A stretch of DNA of 64,000 nt, taken from NCBI GenBank assembly GCA_965247665.1, contig CBDFHH010000005.1, forward strand, positions 620,001 through 684,000, written 5' to 3'. A model generated the notes under the pieces. The model saw only the letters and a program-made list of their open reading frames with translations, was not told the DNA's origin and did no database searches. A program made the position numbers and the translations under genes. How positions within the stretch are numbered: the first letter of the stretch is position 1; each line of letters opens with the position of its first letter. This DNA comes from CAUZWH01 sp965247665. GTDB taxonomy: Bacteria; Pseudomonadota; Alphaproteobacteria; SHVV01. Shown here in pieces: positions 51,479-60,863 of the stretch.

Positions 51479-53155
51479 CTAATCGCCCGCGCGGCGCAGT
51501 ACCCAGCTCAGGATCGCCCGCGCGCTGATCGGTGCGGTGACAGCGATCTGCAGCGTGCGCCGCGGGTGGCCATCGCCGAGATAGGCGCTGTCTTCGACCG
51601 ACAACTCGCCGCCGCCGGCTTCGAACACCCACCCCCTACCCTTACCCGAGCGCAACAACACGGCGCCGCCGCCCTGCTGCGCCGACGCCCGCACCGAGGG
51701 GTGCAGATGGAACCGGGCGGTGAAGCTCCAGTCCCCTGCCCGGCGCGCTTTGTCGTCGCTGGCGGTCAGCCAGTCTTCGCCGGCAATGTGCTCGCCGGAC
51801 GCATCGAGCACCAGGCGCCGGTGGTGGTGATAGCCGAGCGCGGCCCCGTAGCCGTCGTGGCTTGCCTCGAGCATGTGAGAGCCATTCTCGTTATCGCGGC
51901 GGCTGACCACGACATCCGTTGGCTGCCGGCGCAAGGTGCCGTCGCGTCTCAAATCGGCCGAATTGGTGTCGGCCACCGTGACCGTTGAATGCGCGGCGGT
52001 GGCGCGCATCGACCGGTGCCACTCGCTGCCGAGGTGGTGCGATGCGCCGCAGTTGACGATCAGCCTGTCACGGGCGTGGCTCACTTCGAACGCCAGGCAG
52101 CCGGCATGCGCGCGATCGTCGATGCCCGGCGGCGGCGGAGCCCCGACATCGACCAATACCAGCGTGCGGCCGGCGGACAGTCGTTCGTACCCGCTATGAC
52201 TGGCCGAGATGTGGGGCCGGCCCGAGGCGTCGGCGGCGGCCAGCGTTTCCTCGACCGACGCGCGGCCCCCCTCCAGGCCGTCGTTAAACAGCGCCAATCC
52301 GCCGTCACCATGCCGAAAAAACCGCAGCATCGGCGCCATGCGATCGATCGCTGTTTGCAAGCCGACCGACGGTTCCATTCCGGTCGCTCGCAGGGCCGCG
52401 CGCAGGCCGATGAGGTCACGCAGCACGCGATGATGAACCGTCGGGTTGCGTTCGACGTGGCCGCCATCGGCAAAAATCTGCTCCGCAATCGCCCGATCGA
52501 GTTGCTGCAGGGCCCGAGTCCGGCGACGCATGCGCTCTGGGTAGGCTAGTTCGGCGGTAATCAGACCAACCAGGGCAGCGATCGTCGGCGCACCCGCCGG
52601 CGCCGTGCCCGCGTAGCGCCGCAGGTGGCGAAGCTGTTTTTGCAAGCTCTCGTAGAATCGCGGCGCGAATCCGACCGGCGCCTCGTCAGCGAGGAAGTCG
52701 GCATGGCTGACCCATACGCGCAGCCGGCGGCCGATCAGGTCGGCGCGCCACGCCGGTTGCGACCAGCCGCCGAACGCTAGGATCCAGCTCGTGGTCAGGT
52801 CGCGAGCCCGTTGCGCGGCGGCGCGGCCGCCGGCGGCTCTGAAATCGCGCAACCAATCAAAGCTGCACATTTCCTCCAGCCATCCCGTGCTTGGCGGCGC
52901 TACCGCCCATGGCGTGTCGTTGGGAATGGTGATCTCGTCGCCGGCAGCGCGAAAACGGCCTTGAAACATCGCGTTGGCGGTGTCGGTATCGCCCCGCCAA
53001 ATATCGCTCGGGCAGTGCTCGGGCCCGGCGGCGGTGCCGCGTAGCGTCAGCGCATAGGCGCGGCTGGCGAAACCCGCCTCGCGTATCGCTTGCGTCAAAC
53101 GGTGGGCGAACGAGGCCGGTTGTCTACGATAGTCGAGAGTCGTGCCCGGTATCAC
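51479..53155 (-). CDS. Heparinase II/III family protein
   Basis: A protein of about 558 residues with an alpha-helical toroid N-terminal part (GWLEEMCSFDWLRDFRAAGG) and the heparinase II/III beta-sandwich C-terminal part (HAGCLAFEVSHARDRLIVNCG, HSTVTVADTNSAD). The N-terminal extension to 53401 overlaps rpe in another frame and is non-homologous, so GTG 53155 is preferred. These alphaproteobacterial homologues sit beside rsmB, rpe and purH and have no proven substrate; polysaccharide lyase activity is inferred. Confidence 0.88.
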   Translation of the reverse strand: MIPGTTLDYRRQPASFAHRLTQAIREAGFASRAYALTLRGTAAGPEHCPSDIWRGDTDTANAMFQGRFRAAGDEITIPNDTPWAVAPPSTGWLEEMCSFDWLRDFRAAGGRAAAQRARDLTTSWILAFGGWSQPAWRADLIGRRLRVWVSHADFLADEAPVGFAPRFYESLQKQLRHLRRYAGTAPAGAPTIAALVGLITAELAYPERMRRRTRALQQLDRAIAEQIFADGGHVERNPTVHHRVLRDLIGLRAALRATGMEPSVGLQTAIDRMAPMLRFFRHGDGGLALFNDGLEGGRASVEETLAAADASGRPHISASHSGYERLSAGRTLVLVDVGAPPPPGIDDRAHAGCLAFEVSHARDRLIVNCGASHHLGSEWHRSMRATAAHSTVTVADTNSADLRRDGTLRRQPTDVVVSRRDNENGSHMLEASHDGYGAALGYHHHRRLVLDASGEHIAGEDWLTASDDKARRAGDWSFTARFHLHPSVRASAQQGGGAVLLRSGKGRGWVFEAGGGELSVEDSAYLGDGHPRRTLQIAVTAPISARAILSWVLRRAGD

Positions 53156-53174
53156 CGCGAACGGATCGCCGCCG

Positions 53175-53834
53175 CTAACCGCGCAACCCGGCGATGTTGG
53201 CGGCGTAGCGATCGCAACCGCCGGCAAAGGTCGCGGTACCCGCGACGAGAATGTCGGCCCCTGCCGCAATCGCCTGGGGCGCCGTTTCGAGGGTGATGCC
53301 GCCATCGACCTCCAGGTCGATGGCGCGATCGCCCTGGTCGATCCAGGCGCGGATTTGCTGCACCTTTTCGAGCTGGCTGGAGATAAAACGTTGGCCGCCA
53401 AAGCCGGGATTGACCGTCATGACCAGTGCCAGGTCGACCTCGCCGAGCATCGGTATTACCGCCTCGGCCGGAGTTCCCGGATTGATCGACACGCCGGCCC
53501 GCGCGTCGTGCGAGCGGATTAATTGGATCGTACGATGGAGGTGCGGTCCGGCTTCGGCATGAACGGTGATGATATCGGCACCGGCATCGGCAAACGCGGG
53601 AACGTAGGCGTCGACCGGTGAGATCATCAGATGTACGTCGAACGGCAGGTCGCAATGAGATCGCAGCGCGCCGACCACGGCGGGCCCGATCGTCAGGTTG
53701 GGTACGAAATGCCCGTCCATGATATCGAAATGGATGTAGTCCGCACCGGCCGCTTCGACGGCGGCGACTTCATCGCCCAGTTTGGCGAAGTCGGCAGCGA
53801 GCAGGGAGGCGGCGATTCGAGCGCCGTGCGGCAT
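53175..53834 (-). CDS. rpe: Ribulose-phosphate 3-epimerase
   Basis: A 219-residue TIM-barrel enzyme of the pentose phosphate pathway. Landmarks are ASLLAADFAKLGDEV, HFDIMDGHFVPNLTIGP with metal-binding His/Asp, VMTVNPGFGGQ, and LEVDGGI. AGGAGAGGCGCC precedes ATG 53834. It interconverts ribulose 5-phosphate and xylulose 5-phosphate. It lies between rsmB and the heparinase-family gene on the same strand. Confidence 0.95.
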   Translation of the reverse strand: MPHGARIAASLLAADFAKLGDEVAAVEAAGADYIHFDIMDGHFVPNLTIGPAVVGALRSHCDLPFDVHLMISPVDAYVPAFADAGADIITVHAEAGPHLHRTIQLIRSHDARAGVSINPGTPAEAVIPMLGEVDLALVMTVNPGFGGQRFISSQLEKVQQIRAWIDQGDRAIDLEVDGGITLETAPQAIAAGADILVAGTATFAGGCDRYAANIAGLRG

Positions 53835-53899
53835 GGCGCCTCTCCTATCAGCTTCGTACGGGCCCAGCAAGCAACGAGCGCGCGGCCGCTCTGGTTGCG

Positions 53900-55213
53900 C
53901 TATCGTGGTTCGAGAATCAGACGCGCGGCGAAGAATCCGTCCACGCCGCCGCGCTCGGAGAGATGGCAGGGCAGGGTCTGTAGATCGCCCTCTGGCGTCA
54001 CGAATTGGTCCTGACCGAAGATTTCGGCCGGCGTCAGCGGCCGGCGCCTGAGCCCGGAATGGCGCGCCAGCGCCGCTTCGATCCGCGCGGCGCCTTCATC
54101 AGGCTGCAGCGAACAGGTGCTGTAGACCAAGGTCCCGCTCGGTTTCAACATGCCGACTGCGCTGTCAAGCAGACGATCCTGGAGGGCGGCAAGCGAAGCC
54201 ATGTCGGCCGGCGACTTGTGCAATCCGACATCGGGATGGCGGCGCAACGTTCCGGTGGCGGTACAGGGAGCGTCGAGCATGATGGCGTCGGCGGTGTGCG
54301 CATGTTCGGTGGACCATTCCTCCACATCGGCGCACGCAACGGTCGCGTCGATGCCGAGCCGCGCGAGATTGGCCTCGAGGCGGGCGAGTCGTGCCGGTGA
54401 ACGATCAACCGCCACCACGTCGGCGCCGCGCGCGGCGAGCTGCGCGGTTTTGCCGCCCGGGGCGGCGCACAGATCGTGAACCCTACGCCCCGCGACCGCG
54501 CCGAGCAGCTCGACGGGGAGGGCCGCGGCCGCGTCCTGCACCCACCACGTACCTTCGGCATAGCCCGGCAATGCGTCGATCGCGCCGCCTCCGCGCCGCC
54601 GCAAAGAACCCCACGGCAGCGGCGTTGCGTCGAGGCGTTGCGCCCAGGTGTCGAGGGAAGCCGGGGATCGAACTTTGAGCGTTAGATCCAGGGGCGGTTC
54701 CTCCATATGCGCCGCGGCGATGGCGCGCGCCGTCTTGTCGCCGTAGGCCGCGCACCAGCTCTGCCACAGCCAGGCCGGCGTGTTCGCTCGCGGCCCATCG
54801 ATCCGGGCCAGCAATGCTGCGCCCTCGCGCGCGACACGTCGCAACACCGCGTTGACGAAGCCACGCAGCCGGCTGTTGCCCTCGAGCCTGACGGTTGTGT
54901 CGACGGCGGCGTGCGGCGGCGTCTCTGCGAACAGGAGTTGGGCGATTCCGAGTCGGAGGACGTTGCGGCGCCGTTCCGCAGCGTCGGACAACGGCCGGTC
55001 GAGACACTGCTCGATAACCCCGTCTATTTCGCCACGGTGGCGCAGCGTGATCGTCACGAGGCGGCGCGCGAATGCGCGATCGCGGTCGAGCAGTGCGGCT
55101 ACGGCGCGATCCGCGCATTCGCGGCCGAACAGATCGTCGAACGCCGCACCCTTTTCGATTCGGCGTAGCGCGTTTAGCGCGACCCGTCGGCTTTCGACTC
55201 CACCCTCTGACAT
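53900..55213 (-). CDS. rsmB: RsmB-type rRNA (cytosine-5) methyltransferase
   Basis: A 437-residue RsmB/NOP family enzyme that methylates C967 of 16S rRNA using S-adenosylmethionine. An N-terminal NusB-like RNA-binding domain covers residues 1-140 (RRVALNALRRIEKGA). The methyltransferase domain has CAAPGGKTAQL for SAM binding, DAPCTATG with one catalytic Cys, and YSTCSLQPDEG with the other. The gene starts the minus-strand group with rpe and heparinase. Confidence 0.94.
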   Translation of the reverse strand: MSEGGVESRRVALNALRRIEKGAAFDDLFGRECADRAVAALLDRDRAFARRLVTITLRHRGEIDGVIEQCLDRPLSDAAERRRNVLRLGIAQLLFAETPPHAAVDTTVRLEGNSRLRGFVNAVLRRVAREGAALLARIDGPRANTPAWLWQSWCAAYGDKTARAIAAAHMEEPPLDLTLKVRSPASLDTWAQRLDATPLPWGSLRRRGGGAIDALPGYAEGTWWVQDAAAALPVELLGAVAGRRVHDLCAAPGGKTAQLAARGADVVAVDRSPARLARLEANLARLGIDATVACADVEEWSTEHAHTADAIMLDAPCTATGTLRRHPDVGLHKSPADMASLAALQDRLLDSAVGMLKPSGTLVYSTCSLQPDEGAARIEAALARHSGLRRRPLTPAEIFGQDQFVTPEGDLQTLPCHLSERGGVDGFFAARLILEPR

Positions 55214-55356
55214 AGGTCCGGTACTAGCCGAACCCAGGCGGCTTGTCGATGCGCCCTGCCACTACTCACAGGCTTGCGCGTTCGCCTTCCTTGCCGTGTA
55301 TATATCTCGCTGCAAGAACGGCGCTCTGCAAACTCGGGCGAGCCGGAAAGGACCTC

Positions 55357-55590
55357 ATGCACGCTGACGACAAACCTACGGAAGACGCGGTGCCGGAGCT
55401 CCCGCCGCCGGATAACGATGGCCCCGCGGCATCCGGCACCACGGATGAAGCCGAGCCGGCCGAAGCGTCCAAACAGGAGGCGCCGGAAGAAGGCTACCCC
55501 GATCCCGAGTTCGAATCGGGCGGTCCGAAGGGACCCGAGCCCACGCGCTACGGCGATTGGGAACGCAAGGGGATCATCTCTGATTTTTAG
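55357..55590 (+). CDS. DUF1674 protein (succinate dehydrogenase assembly factor 4-like)
   Basis: A 77-residue acidic protein whose C-terminal GGPKGPEPTRYGDWERKG is the DUF1674/SDHAF4 signature. Eukaryotic relatives help assemble flavinated SdhA; a like role in bacteria is inferred. GGAAAGGACC precedes ATG 55357, and the upstream in-frame extension to 55243 is dismissed. It is divergent from rsmB, a common arrangement in alphaproteobacteria. Confidence 0.9.
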   Translation: MHADDKPTEDAVPELPPPDNDGPAASGTTDEAEPAEASKQEAPEEGYPDPEFESGGPKGPEPTRYGDWERKGIISDF

Positions 55591-55754
55591 CGTCGTAGCA
55601 GGCCGATCAGCCTCCGTTCCGTGCCGCGCGAAGCGTACGGCGGCAGCGGCACGGTCAGCAGCAGCTCCATCAGGATCAAGGTAGGAATCGCGGCGATCGG
55701 TACGATCGCCAACGCCCACGACGGCGAAATCTCGGCCGCAACGAGTCCGCTCAC
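55587..55754 (-). CDS. Small membrane protein, 55 residues
   Basis: A 55-codon frame whose GTG start overlaps the stop of the TauE/SafE gene (GTGA). The sequence has one hydrophobic segment (WALAIVPIAAIPTLILMEL) followed by a basic tail ending LIGLLRR. No family is recognised. Coupling to the exporter gene and a clear single transmembrane helix support a real small protein, but it could be chance. Confidence 0.4.
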   Translation of the reverse strand: MSGLVAAEISPSWALAIVPIAAIPTLILMELLLTVPLPPYASRGTERRLIGLLRR

Positions 55755-56491
55755 CTGGCAACGGCGAACAAACCGGCGGCGCCGATGGTCACCAGGGCGA
55801 AATGACGGAAAACGCGTTCGCTGGCGATCAGGAACAATCGTGTGCCGGCCCAGGCGCCGATCAGGATCACCGGGATCAGGATGATCGATCGCCACACCGC
55901 TGCAGTGCCGACCGCTTCGAACAGCACCAGATTGAGAAACATAAAGACGATCAGAAACATGGCGATCGTCAGCATGCTGCCGCGTATCCGTGCGGCGACG
56001 GTGTCGGGATCGGCCATCAAATACATGACCAGGACCGGCCCGCCCATCGCCACCGCGCCGGCCATGAACCCGGCGGCGATTCCGGCGGCGAGCGAGGTCG
56101 CCACCCGCAGCGTGCCGCGATAGCGCCAGCCGGTGTACATCACGACGATAAAGAAAATGACCAGCACGCCGATCAGGCGCCGCAGCAGATCGGCATCGCT
56201 ATGGACCAGCACATAGGTGCCGACTGGGATCGACACCGCAGTCGCGGCAATCAGTGGGGCGACCAGCGACCAGTTGGTGTCCCGCATCGCGCGCGGCAGC
56301 AGCGCGACGTTGGCCGGCGCTTCCAACAGCAGCACCATGATCACGGCGTCGACGGGGCCGTACAGTACGCTCAACAGCGGCATCATGAACATGCCGCCAC
56401 CGAAGCCGGCGAAGCCCTTGATCACGCCGGCTGTCAGCGCGATGGCGGCGGTGTAGGCGAGGTCTATCGTGAACAGGTCGGCAAGCGGCAT
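55751..56491 (-). CDS. TauE/SafE family sulfite/organosulfur exporter
   Basis: A 246-residue membrane protein with about eight spans and the family opening ALTAGVIKGFAGFGGGMFMMP, plus GAVAMGGPVLVMYLMA as the second repeat. Characterised members export sulfite, sulfoacetate or related anions. The sox/fcc genes of this window are 36 kb away, so a functional link is speculative. No strong ribosome binding site is seen before ATG 56491. Confidence 0.9.
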   Translation of the reverse strand: MPLADLFTIDLAYTAAIALTAGVIKGFAGFGGGMFMMPLLSVLYGPVDAVIMVLLLEAPANVALLPRAMRDTNWSLVAPLIAATAVSIPVGTYVLVHSDADLLRRLIGVLVIFFIVVMYTGWRYRGTLRVATSLAAGIAAGFMAGAVAMGGPVLVMYLMADPDTVAARIRGSMLTIAMFLIVFMFLNLVLFEAVGTAAVWRSIILIPVILIGAWAGTRLFLIASERVFRHFALVTIGAAGLFAVAR

Positions 56492-56574
56492 GAAAGCCCC
56501 GCGGCTGGAGGAATGCCGCTATGGCGTTTGAATCTGGCTTGACCCTTGCCGCTCCCGCGGCCCGGCCCGCTGGT

Positions 56575-56653
56575 TGGTGTACCCTCGGGGTGGTCGAGCC
56601 CAGGGAGCGGGATGGCGGGGTTCAACAAATCTCGAGACCCCGCTAGTACACCA
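56575..56653. other. 79-base self-complementary element in a 348 bp gene-free gap
   Basis: TGGTGTAC at 56575-56582 pairs perfectly with GTACACCA at 56646-56653. Inside, GCGGGGT/ACCCCGC forms a second strong hairpin, and CCCT/AGGG can form a third, giving a branched fold. It lies in the gap 56492-56839 between the TauE/SafE gene and acs, both on the minus strand. I see no reading frame worth calling there. It could be a terminator, a small RNA or a mobile repeat unit. Confidence 0.4.
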
Positions 56654-56839
56654 GCGCGGCCAGCGTGGCCAGCGCGGCGGCCGCAATGATCGCCGCGGCC
56701 CGGGGCAAACGCCGCGGTCAAGAGCTCGAACGGACCCAAACCTCGGGCCGATCAGTTCGTCGCCGCGGTCCAACGCCGAGCACCGCCATCCGGGCGCGGC
56801 GGCCTCGTGGCGTTCGCGCGAGGATGAAACGTGACGCGC

Positions 56840-58783
56840 CTATGCGCCGGCGCGGTTGTTTACGAGATCGTCGACCACCGTTGGGTCGGCCAGCGTCGAG
56901 GTGTCGCCGAGATCTTGATACTCGTTGGCGGCGATCTTGCGCAGAATGCGGCGCATGATTTTGCCGGAGCGGGTTTTCGGGAGACCCGGCGCCCACTGGA
57001 TAATATCGGGCGTTGCGATCGGTCCGATTTCCTTGCGTACCCATTGCACCAGTTCGCCACGCAGTTCCTCGCTCGGCTCGGCGTCGACGATCAGCGTCAC
57101 GTAGGCGTAAATGCCCTGGCCCTTGATGTCGTGCGGGTAGCCGACCACGGCCGACTCGGCGACTTTTGGATGCGCGACCAGGGCGCTCTCGACCTCGGCG
57201 GTGCCGAGGCGGTGCCCGGAAACGTTGATCACGTCGTCGACCCGGCCGGTGATCCAGTAGTAACCATCCTCGTCGCGACGGCAGCCGTCGCCTGTGAAGT
57301 AGCACCCGGCATAGGTTTTGAAATAGGTGTCGACGAAGCGCTGGTGGTCGCCGAAGACGGTGCGCATCTGTCCCGGCCAGGAATCGGCGATGACCAGGTT
57401 GCCACTGCAGGCGCCCTCCTGAGTTTTGCCGTCGTCATCGACGATCGCCGGTTTGATGCCGAAGAACGGGCGCGTCGCCGAGCCCGGCTTGAGATCAGTC
57501 GCGCCCGGTAGCGGCGTAATCAGGATGCCACCGGTCTCGGTCTGCCACCAAGTGTCCACGATCGGGCAGCGCCCCTCGCCGACTATGTTGTAGTACCACT
57601 CCCAGGCTTCAGGATTGATTGGCTCGCCGACCGTTCCGAGCAAGCGCAAGGTTCCGCGCGAGGTCGCCTTGACCGGCCCTTCGCCCTCGCGCATCAGCGC
57701 GCGCAGGGCGGTCGGCGCGGTATAGAAGATGTTGACCCCGTGCTTGTCGATTACCTGCCAGAAGCGTGACGGCGAGGGGTAGTTGGGCACGCCTTCGAAC
57801 ATCAGCGTGGTCGCCCCGTTCGAGAGCGGGCCGTAGATAATGTAGCTGTGGCCGGTCACCCAGCCGACGTCGGCGCCGCACCAGTAGATGTCGCCGTCGT
57901 GATAGTCGAACACGTACTGGTGGGTCATCGCCGCGTAGGTGATGTAGCCGCCGCTGGTATGCAGCACGCCCTTCGGCATTCCGGTCGAGCCCGAGGTGTA
58001 GAGGATGAACAGCGGATCCTCCGCCTCCATCTCTGCCGGCTCGCATTTGCTCGACACGCTCGCAGCGAGATCGTGGTACCAGCGGTCGCGGCCCTCGACC
58101 CACTCGATGTCGCTGCCGGTACGCTTGATCACGATCACCGATCGCACGCCTGGGCATTGGGAGACGGCGCCGTCGGTGTTGGCTTTGAGTGGGATCGGGC
58201 GCCCGCCGCGCAGCCCTTCATCGGAGGTGATAACCACCTCGCACTGGGCGTCCTGGATGCGGCCGGCCAACGAATCCGGCGAGAAGCCGCCGAATACGAT
58301 CGAGTGGATTGCCCCAATCCGCGCACAAGCCAGCATCGCGAAAGCAAGCTCGGGGATCATCGCCAGATAGATCGTCACCCGGTCGCCTTTCTTCACGCCC
58401 TGCGCCTTGAGCACGTTGGCGAAGCGGCATACCTCGCGGTGCAGCTCCCTGTATGTAATGAAGCGATTGTCGGCGTCGGGATCGTCCGGCTCCCAGATGA
58501 TCGCAGTCTGGTCGCCGCGCTTGTCGAGGTGGCGGTCGATACAATTGGCTGCGACGTTCAGCGTGCCGTCGTAGAACCAGCGGATGTGCACATCGCCGGC
58601 GTCGTAGGACACGTCCTTGATCTTGGTGAACGGTTTGATCCAGTCGATGCGTTTGGCCTGTTCCGCCCAGAAGCCTTCATTGTCGTCGACCGAGCGCTGG
58701 TACATCGCGAGATACTTCTCATTGTCGCACCAGGCGCGGCGTTTCCAGTCGTCGGGTACCGGATGAATCCTCTCGGCGCACAT
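56840..58783 (-). CDS. acs: Acetyl-CoA synthetase
   Basis: A 647-residue AMP-forming acetate-CoA ligase (E. coli Acs is 652). It has the AMP-binding YTSGSTGMPKG motif near residue 260, WWQTETGG, the hinge YYWITGRVDD, and the C-terminal TRSGKIMRRILRK lysine region that is a regulatory acetylation site in the family. GGGGGAG precedes ATG 58783. It activates acetate for the TCA and glyoxylate cycles. Confidence 0.97.
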   Translation of the reverse strand: MCAERIHPVPDDWKRRAWCDNEKYLAMYQRSVDDNEGFWAEQAKRIDWIKPFTKIKDVSYDAGDVHIRWFYDGTLNVAANCIDRHLDKRGDQTAIIWEPDDPDADNRFITYRELHREVCRFANVLKAQGVKKGDRVTIYLAMIPELAFAMLACARIGAIHSIVFGGFSPDSLAGRIQDAQCEVVITSDEGLRGGRPIPLKANTDGAVSQCPGVRSVIVIKRTGSDIEWVEGRDRWYHDLAASVSSKCEPAEMEAEDPLFILYTSGSTGMPKGVLHTSGGYITYAAMTHQYVFDYHDGDIYWCGADVGWVTGHSYIIYGPLSNGATTLMFEGVPNYPSPSRFWQVIDKHGVNIFYTAPTALRALMREGEGPVKATSRGTLRLLGTVGEPINPEAWEWYYNIVGEGRCPIVDTWWQTETGGILITPLPGATDLKPGSATRPFFGIKPAIVDDDGKTQEGACSGNLVIADSWPGQMRTVFGDHQRFVDTYFKTYAGCYFTGDGCRRDEDGYYWITGRVDDVINVSGHRLGTAEVESALVAHPKVAESAVVGYPHDIKGQGIYAYVTLIVDAEPSEELRGELVQWVRKEIGPIATPDIIQWAPGLPKTRSGKIMRRILRKIAANEYQDLGDTSTLADPTVVDDLVNNRAGA

Positions 58784-58902
58784 TGTCGTCACTCCCCCTC
58801 GCGTTTGTGGCTGCGCCCACGGAACCACCCGCCGGCGAGCGCTCTCACGGTCTTCGGATGGCCAGGATTATTCATTTAAACCGGGTGACGAACAAGGCGC
58901 GC

Positions 58903-60111
58903 TCATTTCATAGCGACGGCTTCGCTGGGGCGCAGCACCAGGAAATAGCCCAGCGCCGCGGCGAGACCGAATCCGCTGATGCCGGCGCCCATTGCCAGTG
59001 CGGTGTCGTCGTAGAATGCGGCAACGACGGCGCTGCCGATCGCGCCAAAGGCGAAGGTGAGCATGCCGTTCAACGCCGCCGCGGTGCCGGCGACATGGGG
59101 AAAGTCGCCCATTGCCCCGGCTACGCCGTTGGCGGCGACAAACGGCAGGGCCAACATCATCATCGCAAAGGGGATCAGCAGACTTGGTACACCGCCAATT
59201 CCCGTCGCGGCAAAGAACAGCACCACCAGCCCCATGATCGCGGCCCACACCACCCCGACGCGGATGATCCGGTCGATGCCGAAACGCTCGACGATACGGC
59301 TGTTGATGAAGGCGCCGGCCATCATCACCGCTACGTGGATCGCGAACAGGAACCCGTAATGTTCTTCAGTCACCCCGTAAAGGCCGATGAACACGAACGG
59401 CGTGCTTGAGATATAGACGAACATCGCCGCGAACAGAAAACTGCCGCACAGCGAGTAGCCGAGAAAGCGGCGGTGCACCAAGAGCTCGCCGTAGGAAACC
59501 ATCATCTCGATCGGGTTGTGGCCGGTGCGGCGCTCGAGCGGCAGCGACTCGGCGAGTACCAAGATGACCAACGCGAAGCAGATCACGCCGAACAACGTCA
59601 GTACCCAGAACACCGATTCCCAGCCGAAGAATTTGAACAGCTGACCGCCGATGATCGGCGCCAGCATCGGTGCCGCCGACATCACCATCCACATCAGCGA
59701 CAGGATACGGGCCCCGCGGTCGCGATCGAACAGGTCGCGTATCACGGCGCGGGCCAGCAGCGGCGCCGCGGCGGCACCGAGACCCTGCAGTGCGCGCAGA
59801 ACGATCATCGCTTCGATCGTGGGCGCGAGCAGGCAGCCGAGGCTGGCCACCGAGTACAGGCCGATACCGATCGCCAGCAGAGGCCGCCGCCCGAAGCGGT
59901 CCGACACCGGACCCCAGAACAGATGGGCGATCGCGTAACCCAGGATGAACGAGCTCAGCGTCCATTGCACGCGATCACTCGAGGTTGCGAACACTTCAAC
60001 CAGATGGTCTGTGCTGGGCAGATACATATCGATCGACATCGGCGCGAACGCCGACAGGGCGCCGAGTATCGGCACCAGGATCGCCAGCGCAGGCACGGCG
60101 CGCGCGGTCAT
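58903..60111 (-). CDS. Bcr/CflA family multidrug MFS transporter
   Basis: A 402-residue protein with 12 hydrophobic spans. APMSIDMYLPS near residue 23 and HLFWGPVSDRFGRRPLL are Bcr/CflA hallmarks; RVIRDLFDRDRGARILSL-like sequence follows. Family members expel drugs, sulfonamides or amino acids by proton antiport. ATG 60111 is chosen, since 81 in-frame upstream codons are arginine-rich and contain an IS110-like remnant on overlapping DNA. Confidence 0.9.
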   Translation of the reverse strand: MTARAVPALAILVPILGALSAFAPMSIDMYLPSTDHLVEVFATSSDRVQWTLSSFILGYAIAHLFWGPVSDRFGRRPLLAIGIGLYSVASLGCLLAPTIEAMIVLRALQGLGAAAAPLLARAVIRDLFDRDRGARILSLMWMVMSAAPMLAPIIGGQLFKFFGWESVFWVLTLFGVICFALVILVLAESLPLERRTGHNPIEMMVSYGELLVHRRFLGYSLCGSFLFAAMFVYISSTPFVFIGLYGVTEEHYGFLFAIHVAVMMAGAFINSRIVERFGIDRIIRVGVVWAAIMGLVVLFFAATGIGGVPSLLIPFAMMMLALPFVAANGVAGAMGDFPHVAGTAAALNGMLTFAFGAIGSAVVAAFYDDTALAMGAGISGFGLAAALGYFLVLRPSEAVAMK

Positions 60112-60170
60112 CGCGGCCCCGGAAGGTCGCAGAAATGTAACCCCCGACCGTCCCCGCTCAACCGATCGGC

Positions 60171-60305
60171 CGGTCGCCGAGGCTGATCCCACCGGTTGGC
60201 CGCCTTGCCGGAATAGCAAACCTTCCGCGCGCCGCTCCCCTCGGCAATCGCAACCGAAATGCTCTTCTCGAGTACGTCCAAGCTGACCAAGCCGCCGAAA
60301 TTCAT
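60171..60305 (-). pseudogene. IS110-family transposase N-terminal remnant
   Basis: About 35-45 codons from ATG 60305 read like the start of an IS110/DEDD transposase: SLDVLEKSISVAIAEG, with the expected Asp of the first DEDD residue, then a decayed tail. Complete IS110 transposases exceed 300 residues. The gap 60112-60421 holds nothing else recognisable. It is an inactive trace of transposition. Confidence 0.5.
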
Positions 60306-60421
60306 CCGCCCACTCTCTTGTGCGTGAAGCTCTGTGCCGGTCTTTCCGGCGCAACCCTCGATAACCCTAGACATGTGAGACGGCCCACCCTCACACAGCG
60401 GCAAGCACGAGGTCTATTGGA

Positions 60422-60850
60422 CTAGCGGCGCCGGCCGCGCATGGTCGGCGGGTCGTGCGTGCCGCGCTGCGGCCGGGGCGCCGGCGGGTCGGGCCAGCTT
60501 CCCATGAAGACCGCGTCGTCGCGGACGTCGATATTGACGGCGAGCAGTCCACGATCGCGGCACGGCCCGGCGACGCAGACGCCGCTGGCGATGTCGAACA
60601 TCGCTGCGTGATGAATGCACATGAGGTGACGCTCGTCAGGATTGACGAACTCGCCGCTGTAACCGTCGAGCGGCAGCAACTGGTGCGGGCAGACGTTGAC
60701 GTAGGCGTGCAAGCGATCCTGCCGACGCGTGATCATAAGTGGAAAGATCTGAGGTTTCTCGCCCCACACCCGAGACCAAGTTCCGCCGTCCTCGATGTCA
60801 TCGAGGCGGCACAAGCGTTGGCCCGGCTGTGGCGCCGTCGGCGGAAACAT
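60422..60850 (-). CDS. Small Rieske [2Fe-2S] ferredoxin-like protein
   Basis: A 142-residue single-domain Rieske protein. Cluster ligands are CPH in VCPHQLLPLDG and CIHH in LMCIHHAAMFD. It ends with an Arg/Pro-rich tail of about 25 residues after the Rieske fold. It could shuttle electrons to an oxygenase or reductase elsewhere; no oxygenase is adjacent. It is separated by 13 bp from a second Rieske gene, a tandem arrangement. Confidence 0.88.
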   Translation of the reverse strand: MFPPTAPQPGQRLCRLDDIEDGGTWSRVWGEKPQIFPLMITRRQDRLHAYVNVCPHQLLPLDGYSGEFVNPDERHLMCIHHAAMFDIASGVCVAGPCRDRGLLAVNIDVRDDAVFMGSWPDPPAPRPQRGTHDPPTMRGRRR

Positions 60851-60863
60851 CGGCGCAGTGGTC

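Noticed and set aside
49489..51528. 679-codon plus-strand frame opposite asnB
   Set aside because: Antisense shadow of asnB; composition and lack of homology argue against coding.
56575..56653. tRNA gene
   Set aside because: The size and GGGGTTCAA element look tRNA-like, but there is no convincing anticodon arm or T-loop and the ends do not match an acceptor stem with CCA discriminator order.
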